Of a DNA stretch of 64,000 bases, positions 56,370-64,000 are shown one piece after another. Origin of the DNA: Neoceratodus forsteri. Its lineage: Eukaryota > Chordata > Ceratodontiformes > Ceratodontidae. How positions within the stretch are numbered: the stretch's first letter is position 1; each line of letters begins with the position of its first letter. The translations under genes were made by a program, and so were the position numbers. Under the pieces are notes generated by a model that was not told the DNA's origin, ran no database searches, and saw only the letters and a list, made by a program, of their open reading frames with translations. The DNA lies in NCBI GenBank assembly GCA_016271365.2, contig CM057456.1, positions 1,400,921,001-1,400,985,000 on the forward strand, read 5' to 3'.

Positions 56370-57011
56370 CTACTTAGGAAATAGGCTCTGAAGCACAGCT
56401 GTGCCAAACCGAGCATCACTCCTAGCCTGGATGTCCAGGGAGTAATGCTTGGTGAAAGTGTGAACTGTTTTCCAGGTACCTGCTTGACATATCTCTAAGA
56501 TAGGGATGTCCCTGGCCGCAGCTAGGGACGCAGCTGTACCTCTGGTAGAGTGAGCCCTCAGGCCTGAAGGGGGAACCTTACCCAGTTTTTGATAGCAAAA
56601 TTGGATACAAGAGACAATCCACCTGGCAATGGATCTTTTAGTGGCAGGTTTCCCTTTACCAACCTCACCATAAGTGAGGAACAGTTGGAGGGAGTCAAAC
56701 CTGTGACCCTTGGAACGCTCTATGTAGTAACTAAGGGTTCTCTTTACATCTAAGCTGTGCAACCTCCCCTCGCCAGAGGAGGAATGGTCAGTGAAGTACA
56801 CTGGAAGAGATCTAGATTGATTAAGGTGGAAATCTGAAACCACCTTAGGCAAGAACTTCTTGTTAGTCCTGAGGACTACCTTATCTCTGTGAAAGGAGAT
56901 AAAATCAGGCTCCACTGACAAAGCTTGTAATTCACTTATGCGCCTGGCAGAAGTGATGGCTACTAGAAACACAGTTTTCCAAGTCAAGTACTTAAGCTCT
57001 GCTGAAGACAA
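56370..57011 (-). pseudogene. DIRS recombinase catalytic domain (B4), open, split from its N-terminus
   Basis: 213 open codons to the stop, with every catalytic position: 'ITSARRISELQAL' (R), 'RAHSTRGTAASLAAARDIP' (HxxR), 'GTWKTVHTFTKHYSLDI' (W and Y). An indel at 57,011-57,020 ('ggctcaaaggtgggg' against 'ggctcaaaaggggg' in B1) separates it from the N-terminal half, which is fused to the RT frame upstream. It is the best-kept recombinase catalytic domain in the window. Confidence 0.88.
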
Positions 57012-57015
57012 AGGC

Positions 57016-59586
57016 TCAAAGGTGGGGTTGTATTAGCTGAGCAATGCAAACATTAAGATCCCAGGCAGGGGCAGGGTCCCTGAATGGAGGGTTGGTGTGA
57101 AGCAACCCCTTGAAAAACTTGGAGAATACAGGATGAGCTGAAAGAGAAGAGGGTTTACCTGCTGACAAAAAAGCAGACACGGCTGCCAGGTGCACTTTTA
57201 GGGTAGCTGGTCTCAGTCCCAAAGTATTCAAATGCACCATATAAACCAGGACTGTGGGTAAGTCAGCAGATTCTGGGGAAATATGGTTGCCAGAGCACCA
57301 TATGGAAAATCTCTTCCATTTGGAATTATAAGTAGCCCTGGTGGAAGGCTTCCTAGAAGCCTTCAAGATATCCAATATACCTTGGGAGAGGTGTAGGTCA
57401 GCAAACTCTAACTCTTCAAGAGCCAGGCCTTGAGATTGAGAGATTTGAGATTCGGGTACCAAACCCTCCACTGAGCACAGGTTAACAGGTTGTGATTCCT
57501 GGGAAGACACAGGGGAAGGTGGACTGCTAAGGACATAAGGAGTGGGTACCAGGGCTGTCTGGCCCAATCTGGAGCAATCAGGATCATCTTGCAGGGTTGA
57601 GATCTGATTTTGACTAGCACCTTGAACAGAAGAGGAAGGGGGAAAAGCATAGAGAAACTTCCCTTCCCAACTGAGAAGGAAGGCATCCAGAGGGACTGAG
57701 CCCAACACTGGGGGCCTGCAACAAAAAAGGGGAAGTTGGTGATTGTCTGGGGCTGCAAAGAGATCTATATGGGGGGTGCCCCATCTGGCAAATACTACCT
57801 CCAGTACTAAGGGATCCAGTGACCATTCGTGATGGCCCTGGGAAATCCTGCTGAGAGCATCTGCCAGGACATTGTCCTTGCCTGGGAGGTGAACTGCCGT
57901 AAGGGAGGTGTTCAGGGAATAAGCCAGAGACCACAACTTCATTGCTTCGATGCACAAGGCCGTAGACCGAGTGCCTCCTTGCTTGTTGATGTACCACATT
58001 GTAGTGCTGTTGTCTGTTCTGACCTGTACAACTTTGTTCTGAACAGCGGTGGAAAAAGCTTGAAGTGCTAGAAAAACTGCTCTGAGTTCCAACAGATTGA
58101 TGTGGAGCAGAGATTCCTGAGGGGACCACAATCCCTGGGTAGTGAGTTCGCCCATGTGAGCTCCCCACCCCAAGAAGGATGCATCTGTAGTAAGGATTAA
58201 GGAGTAAGACTGAGGGGTGAAGGGAACCCCCGTCTCATATTGCTCTGGTCCTGTCACCACTGAAGGGCTTGGATCAGGGTTCGAGTCACTGGGATCAATT
58301 TGGTTAGAGGGTCTCTCCTTTGAGACCAAAAGGCTCTCAAATGGAACTGGATGTCCCTCATCTGAAATCTTGCTCCCTGCACTACTGCTGTAGAAGCAGC
58401 CATGTGCCCCAGGAGCTGCAGAAAATGCCTTGCTGGTCGAGAGACCTGCAGGGTGAAAGAGGAGGCCAGAGAGACCAGGGTCCTTGCCCTTTCCAGAGGA
58501 AGGAAGGCTCTGGCCTCTTTTGTGTTCAGTTCTGCACCTATGAAGGTGAGAAGCTGGACAGGCTCTAGAACTGACTTTGGAAGACTGAGAAGGAAACCTA
58601 GAGATGTGAACAGTTGCTGAGTTACCTGAAGGTGTAGTTTGATTTATTCTGGAGACTGGCCTACTATGAGCCAGTTCGTCCAGGTAAGGAAAAATGGCAA
58701 TCTTTGCCTTCTTATGGCAACTGCTACTGCCAGGCATTTTGTGAATACTCCGGGCAGAGGTGAGGCCGAAGGGCATTGCTCTGAACTGGTAATGGCCTGA
58801 GGGCAGTTCGAATCTGAGGTACTTTCGATGGGAGCTTCTGATAAGAACACAGAAGTAGGCATCCTTGAGGTCCAGGGACACTAGCCAGTCCCCTGGCCTT
58901 AGAGAGGGTAAAATAATTCCCAGAGTCACCATTTTGAATTTTGGTTTTAAAAGGTGCTTGTTTAAGTATCTGAGATCCAGGATGGGCCGCCATTCTCCTG
59001 TCTTTTTTGGGGTAAGGAAGTACCTGGAGTACAACCCTTTGCCCTGGTGTAGGGGTGGAACCCTTTCCACAGCTCTGAGAGCCAGGAGGGTAGAAACTTC
59101 TGTTTCTAGGGTAAGTGCATCTGATGGATTTGCAGGTGGAAAGGACCTGGTTCTCATCTTTGGAAATTTTTTGAAGCTGAGAATCAGTCCCTGGCTTACT
59201 ACTTCCAGGACCCACTTGTCTGATGTTAAAGACTTCCAGTCCTGGACAAAGTAAGCCAGCCTGCCCCCTACAGGTAATGGAGAATCAGCCCTGGCCACCC
59301 CATCAGGGTGCCTGCTTGGCAGGGGCTTTAGGCTGAGGGGTGGAAGCAGGTCTGCTTGTACCCCGTCTGCCTCTCCCTCTAAAGAACCCCCTCTGGGCAT
59401 AAGCTGAAGAGGAGGCCTGGGCTTGGTAAAATGGGCTATGAAAAGGTCTGCCCCTGCCCCTGGAAGGCTGCCTTTGAGGAGTGGCCTGCCTTTCCTTGGC
59501 CTGTGCACTCCTATAGGTGGTCCTATACTCATCCATTTTTCTTCATGTAATTCTCTGTCTGCTCCCAAACAGAGAATTACCCACAA
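57016..59586 (-). pseudogene. DIRS RT, RNase H and recombinase N-terminus in one 856-codon frame (B4)
   Basis: Residues 180-280: RT ('GLYSRYFLTPKKTGEWRPIL', 'SLDLKDAYFCVLI', 'YQFRAMPFGLTSA'). Residues about 278-405 are out of phase: the catalytic box reads 'FPYLDELAHS' because of an extra base near 58,675, and 'HLHRCRTEHKRGQ' is a wrong-frame product. Residues 463-585: RNase H with all four acidic residues ('LTTDAS', 'LLELRA', 'VRTDNS', 'VLADALS'). Near residue 648 an indel leaves the RT/RNase H frame (true tail in 57,408-57,758, 'MILIAPDWARQPWYP') and enters the recombinase frame: residues 735-856 'KWKRFSIWCSGNHIS', 'LGLRPATLKVHLAAVSAF'. So it is a stop-free chimera of frames, not a real polyprotein. 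Confidence 0.85.
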
Positions 59587-59652
59587 CAGGAAAATCCATG
59601 GCCTTAGTCTGGGTATCCCGTGACAGGCTAGTACATCTGAGCCAAGCCATTC

Positions 59653-60926
59653 TCAAGTGCCACAGATGTAGCCATGACTCTTGATGACATCATTAAAGTC
59701 CACTGCAGCATGGAACTGCACCTTGGATGCCTCAATACCATCAGCAGCCACCTGCTCCAGTTTCTTGGCAAGCTGGCCAGGGACCTGTTTTGCTACAGCC
59801 ATAACAGTATCCCATCTGGATTTCTGATATCTAGCAACATAAGCCATATAATTTGCCTGTCTGAGTCCCAGGGATGCTGCCATGTACTGTTTCTTTGCCA
59901 TGGCATCAATCCTCCTGGAGTCCTTGTCAGGGGGGTGTGAAGCCAAGGGAATATTTGCCTTGTCACAGGCTGCAGCCTGCACTACCCCAACATGGCTGCA
60001 TTGTTGTGTAAGGAACTCCGTATCAGAGCCTGACAATGTGTACCTCTTGTCCATTCTTTTATCCACAGGAGGTACAGTGTGAGGAGTTTTTAAAATTTTT
60101 ACTGTCTGTTTCCCAAAAGATTTATGCAAAGGAATAGACAGTCTCCTAGACTCTGGGATATCCATCATTTCTACATAGTCAGGCTCCTCTTGATCATCCA
60201 CAGCTTCCTCCATAGGGAGCTGGAGGGTTTCAGCCACTTTTTTTATAAAACATAAAATGAGAGGGGACTCAGAAAGCCTAGGGGGAGACACTCCTGAAGG
60301 TCTGTCTGGGGAGATGTCCGGTTCAATGGGCACATCCAGACTTTCAAATCCACATTCACTCTCCTCATACTCCTCTTCCCCCTCCTCTGGTTCATAAAAT
60401 TGCTCTAACTCATATTCTTGAACCGGTGGAACCGACCGAACCGTAGGCTTACCTGATGGTGCCGGTTCAGTCGGAACCGGGGAAAGCAACTGGACAATTT
60501 TAATCGCTTTGGCTATTTCTTCAGCGGTTGGAGATGGAAATTTTGGCTCCACACCTGCTGATTTTCTAGTCCTTTTTGCTGGAACTGACTCCTCCGAGTC
60601 GGTTCTCCTTTTGCCCGAGGAAGTCTCGCTCTGGTCAGAGGGCACTCCCTCCGGTTCGGTTACAACCGAACCGGGCTGGCCATCTGGGTCAGCGGACTTC
60701 TTGGCCTCTCTTTCCCTGAGCCTACCAACTCTCTTATCCAGGGTAGCTGCAGGAAAATTTTAGCAAATCTGGCAGTCTGCATTGAGGTGGTCAAACCCCA
60801 GACAATAAACACAGGTGGTGTGGGGGTCAGCCTTGGCAAAGGCTTCCCCACAAACACTGCAGTGTTGAAACCCAGTGGGCTCGGTTTTTCTTTTGGGTCT
60901 CTTAGACATAGTGCCAGCCTAACCAA
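59653..60926 (-). pseudogene. DIRS gag (B4), frameshifted near both ends
   Basis: 59,653-60,645 gives 330 open codons: acidic centre 'EPEEGEEEYEESECGFESLDV', 'EEPDYVEMMDIPESRRLSIPL', 'LSGSDTEFLTQQCSHVGVVQAA', 'HPPDKDSRRIDAMAKKQYMAA' and a helical end 'QVPGQLAKKLEQVAADGIEA'. The zinc-knuckle start lies in another frame (60,660-60,926, where 'GKPLPRLTPTPPVFIVWGLTTSMQTARF' is the shifted reading of the Cys/His stretch). The RGG tail is in 59,303-59,536. Differs from B1 gag by small indels in the acidic tract. Confidence 0.83.
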
Positions 60927-61471
60927 AACTTGCCCGTTTATGGCAATCCGCCAAGCAAGACTCTCCTATTGGTTCCCAACCGTGTCACGGGTCGTGGAAA
61001 AAACCGTAATGAAATCCGTTTTTTTTAGAACCGATAAGAACCGGGAACCGCACTCTAAAAGACAGATTTAATATATTTAAAACAACCTGATCGGTTCAAA
61101 CTGAACCGATAATATCGTTTACAAGTTCCACACAGAAAGAAATGTAAAACCTATCTAGTACTTACGATACCACAGACAGAGCTTGAACCGACCGGTTGTG
61201 GTTTAAATTCGGTTAAAAAACCGAGAAATTAATACTTTAACCGACAAAATGAACCAAGCAGAAGGAGAAATCTCTGGAGCGACTGTTCAGTGAGGCAGGG
61301 TAAATAATCTGACAGTTTGAGTTTGGAGAACAACAGACAGAGTTTTCAACCGAGCTCGTGCTCAAAGTTCCATGTCTGGCATGGAAAGTTAACTCTTTCA
61401 CCTCCGGAGCAGTTCGAAGGTTGGGACTCACTGCATATGTCATAATATAGCAAGACTTCATGTTGTTTGAA

Positions 61472-62200
61472 ACAACTGGCAAACCTCTCCCCAAACTTCA
61501 GCCGTCCGCTCCTTGTAATAAGAGAGTGCTTTACTAGGGTCCAAAGTATGGAGCCTATATTCAGCCTCCGAGGTGTAACTGGGGTAAAACACCGGCAGAG
61601 TCAACACCTGGTTAAGGTGAAACTCCGACACCACCTTTCAGGTGTCCCTGTCGAAGACCAGATAAGGAGACTCGATGGAAAGCACATGGAGCTCTCCCAT
61701 CCTTCTGGCTGACGTGATAGCCACCAAGAAGGCGATCTTCCACAACAGGTGAGAGATGTCACACCTTTGCATCGGTTCGAATGGCTTTCCCATGAGCTTA
61801 GCCAATACCAGCAGTAGATCCCACAGAGGTGGAGGTTCTCGTACCGGAGGAGATATGTGATGAAGGCCTTTGAAAAAGTGCCTGACCACCTTCTCCTGCA
61901 CCACTGACTGCTTCCCGGCCCATGCCCGGTAAGCAGAGATGGCTGCCAGGTGCACCTTAAGGGTCGTCGACCGAAGCCCTAGCTGAGAAAGGGACCACAG
62001 GTAGTCCAAAATGCTGGCCAAGGAACAGAAGGAAGGGTCCAGCCCTTTATCCTGACACCAAATGGAGAATCTCTTCCATTTGAAGGCGTAGCATTTTCTG
62101 GTCGGCTCCTTACAGGATGCCTCAAGAGCGTTGAGGACCTCATCGGAAAGACCCAAGGCCTGGAACTCTAGCCGCTCAGGAACAGGGCCGTCAGGTGCAG
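61472..62200 (-). pseudogene. DIRS recombinase N-terminal and central part (C)
   Basis: From 'LSDEVLNALEASCKEPTRKCYAFKWKRFSIWCQDKGL' through 'LGLRSTTLKVHLAAISAYRAW' to 'ITSARRMGELHVLSIESPYLVFDRDT' (first catalytic Arg kept), within an open frame 61,638-62,909. A stop after 'FDRDT' at about 61,638 precedes the segment ending 'ALSYYKERTAEVWGEVCQL' at the insertion point. Upstream of about 62,200 this frame overlaps the RT/RNase H frame, the overlapping layout known for DIRS elements. Confidence 0.83.
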
Positions 62201-62950
62201 TGATTGAAGGTCCGGGTGGAGTACCTTCCCCTGGTTGACTGAGACCAGGTCTGGGCGGGCTGGAAGCCGCCTCAGGAGCCTGCAGCTGAGGCTGAGGAGA
62301 TCTGGATAACAGAACTGGCGGGGCCAGTCTGGGGCTACCAGAATCACCTGCGCCTTGTCCCTCCTCGCCTTGAGAAGCACCTTGTGGGATAAAGCCGTAG
62401 AAGAGGCCAGGGGTCCACGACCTCGAGAAGGCATCCCCTGCAGCAAGCCCTGCTGAGGGGGGCGAGCATGAAATAGCCTCAGCTTCGCATTCTCCCTGGA
62501 GGCAAACAGGTCCACCTGAGGTGTGCCCCAGTGGGAGAACAGATCGTGTACTACCTCCGGCAGGATAGACCACTCGTGAGATGCAGCACCTATCGGGCTT
62601 AGGGCATCGGCCAGAGTGTTGGAGGCTCCCACCAAGTGGATGGCTAGGAGATCTGCCTCCAGTCTGCTCATGAGGGACCAAGTGCGGAGAGCTTCCTTGC
62701 ACAGGGGCAAGCAATGCGTCCCGCCCTGGCGGTTTAGGTAGTACATGGTCGTGGTATTGTCCGTCTGGACCTGGACCACTTGACCCCCTACAAACGGAGC
62801 GAAGGTGGTGAGGGCTAGTCAGACCTCTCGAAGCTCCAGCAGGTTGATGTGGCATCGAGACTCCTGAGGGGACCAGAGGCCATGCGCCTGTGCTCCCCCA
62901 GATGGGCACCCCAACCCACCAGAGAGGGGTCAGTCGTTAGAGTGACCGTC
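62168..62950 (-). pseudogene. DIRS RNase H (C)
   Basis: 62,168-62,779 (203 codons) holds 'VQVQTDNTTTMYYLNRQGG', 'LAIHLVGASNTLADALSPI', 'VVHDLFSHWGTPQVDLFASRENAKLRLF' and the tail 'KAQVILVAPDWPRQFCYPDLLSLS'. The first part 'TVTLTTDPSLVGWGAHLGEH' is in 62,815-63,312 and the 'CWSFERSD' end there shows a frameshift where 'LLELR' is expected. In 'TTDPS' the usual Ala is Pro; the Asp is kept. Confidence 0.8.
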
Positions 62951-63981
62951 GGCTCGGGGCGGACAAACAGGACGCCCTCCTGCAGATGAGCTGGAACGAT
63001 CCACCACTGGAGAACGTTCCACATCTCCTGGGTCACCGCCACTGGCTGGTCCAGAGGACCGGAGCGCTGTGACCATTGGCAGGCCAGTCCCCATTGTAAG
63101 GGACAAATGTGCCAACGGGCCCAATGGACCACGCTGGTGCAGGCTGCCGTGAGGCCCAGGAGGCGCAGGAAGTCCCGGACAGGGCGCAATTGCCCAACCA
63201 GAAATGACTGGGCGAAGGAGGAAAGAACCTCGGCCCTGTCCGCCGGAAGCCGTGCTCTGGCTCGAAGAGAGTTGAGCTCTGCCCCAATAAATTGAATCAC
63301 CTGCGCTGGCACGAGTTACGACTTGGCCTCGTTGATGAGGAGGCCAATCTGAGAGTAGACTTGGAGGGCCAGATCCCTGGACCGCTCCACCTCTGGTCTG
63401 GAGGGGGCTGCAATCAGCCAGTGATCCAGGTAAGGGTACACCCGGACCCTTCGGCGTCGGAGGAATGCTGTCACCACTGCCATGCATTTGGTGAAGACCC
63501 TGGGAGCTGGAGAAAAGCCGAAGGGCATGGCCCGGAACTCTTAAAAGGACCCCTCCGCCCTGAAGCGGAGGAATCACTGGTGGGACGGACGGATTAGGAC
63601 GTGAAAGAACGCGTCCTGGAGGTCCAGAGAACAGAACCACATGCCCCGTTCCAAGGATGGAATGATCTGTGCCAAAGTGACCATTCTGAAGGTTCGAGAC
63701 CTTAGGAACTTGTTCAGGTCGTGTAGGTCTAGAATGGGGCGTCAGCCCCCCGTCCGTTTCGGGACCAGGAAATACCTGGACACGAACCCTGGGTCTGGTG
63801 GAGGATCTGCCACCTCCCTGATCACCTCATTCTGCAGGAGCAGAGCAATGCCGGCTCGACGAGCCAACAGAGAGGCTGCGGATCCCATAGCCCCCCGTGG
63901 GGCCACGGCTCGATAGGGTGGGGCCTGCTTGAATTCCAGAGGCAGACCCTTCCCTACCACTTCCAACACCCAACGGTCCAC
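62930..63981 (-). pseudogene. DIRS reverse transcriptase (C), catalytic Asp changed
   Basis: 63,742-63,981 gives the N-terminal 'VSRYFLVPKRTGG' block. The middle is frameshifted (63,641-63,730 keeps 'LDLQDAFFHVLIR'-type DNA). 63,316-63,528 gives 'MPFGFSPAPRVFTKCMAVVTAF' and the active-site box 'VYPYLDHWLIA': the second Asp of YxDD is His (codon at 63,421-63,423), where copies A and B1 have Asp. 62,815-63,312 gives 'VIQFIGAELNS'. With this change the polymerase would be inactive even if the frames were joined. Confidence 0.82.
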
Positions 63982-64000
63982 GGTGATATCTGACCAGGCA

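Larger units (their letters stand above)
55782..61471 (-). mobile_element. DIRS copy B4, complete 5.69-kb element
   Basis: Left end 'gaaaaaattactcacc' at 55,782; right end 'catgttgtttgAA' to 61,471, then copy C resumes with 'acaactggc'. Same length and order as B1 (gag, RT, RNase H, recombinase). Right terminal repeat about 61,305-61,457, ICR 56,232-56,330. Subfamily marker 'tattatgac'. Frames are more open than in B1 but not functional. Confidence 0.92.
61472..64000 (-). mobile_element. DIRS copy C, right part, runs off the window
   Basis: Continues from 54,541 with recombinase, then RNase H and RT; gag and right end lie beyond 64,000. GC-richer than B copies, with frequent CpG, and closest to copy A. 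Confidence 0.88.

Overview
The window looks like a non-coding, repeat-dominated piece of a large vertebrate genome. The only host coding sequence I recognise is one 60-codon exon on the minus strand (50,657-50,836), flanked by a pyrimidine tract plus CAG acceptor and a GT donor, whose translation matches the hyccin (FAM126A/FAM126B) family. Almost everything else is retrotransposon. There are at least eight DIRS-type (tyrosine-recombinase) copies, all on the minus strand, and about ten LINE pieces of CR1, L2/Rex1-like and L1-like type. A heavy DIRS load with CR1 and L2-like LINEs and large introns suits an amphibian (salamander or caecilian) or lungfish; that is inference, the vertebrate call is firmer.

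Layout: 1-1,030, an unclassified repeat (X1). 1,031-4,670, decayed DIRS copy A (RT and gag). 4,671-7,967, no gene, with a four-copy 96-bp minisatellite at 6,709-7,078. 7,968-11,190 and 12,095-14,465, two plus-strand LINEs with (AATAAA)n-like tails, followed by a MIR/L2-like SINE. 15,130-17,565, DIRS scraps. 17,566-19,800, minus-strand LINE pieces. 20,600-24,640, a fairly long CR1 with an SGNH-esterase ORF1. 24,641-28,050, no gene, two long hairpins. 28,051-38,497, a DIRS nest: host copy (E2/D) split by copy E1, with a CR1 fragment at the seam. 38,498-39,970, LINE pieces. 40,350-42,650, unclassified repeat X2 with 297-bp and 95-bp tandem arrays. 43,344-49,006, a complete DIRS copy (B1). 49,007-51,884, the hyccin exon, an L1-like fragment and three hairpins. 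51,885-64,000, a four-level nest: CR1 interrupted by DIRS B2, interrupted by DIRS C, interrupted by a compound DIRS B3/B4.

The complete DIRS copies run (on the minus strand) gag, RT, RNase H, tyrosine recombinase. Each carries terminal inverted repeats and an internal complementary region (ICR) that is the reverse complement of the joined element ends, as expected for a circular intermediate integrated by the recombinase. Copies with readable ends join flanking DNA at an AA dinucleotide without a target-site duplication; removing B3/B4 from C restores C's recombinase reading frame across the gap. Beside the crossover point, three separate families carry a short palindrome. No copy is intact: each shows frameshifts, deletions or catalytic changes. 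I found no tRNA, rRNA or CRISPR.
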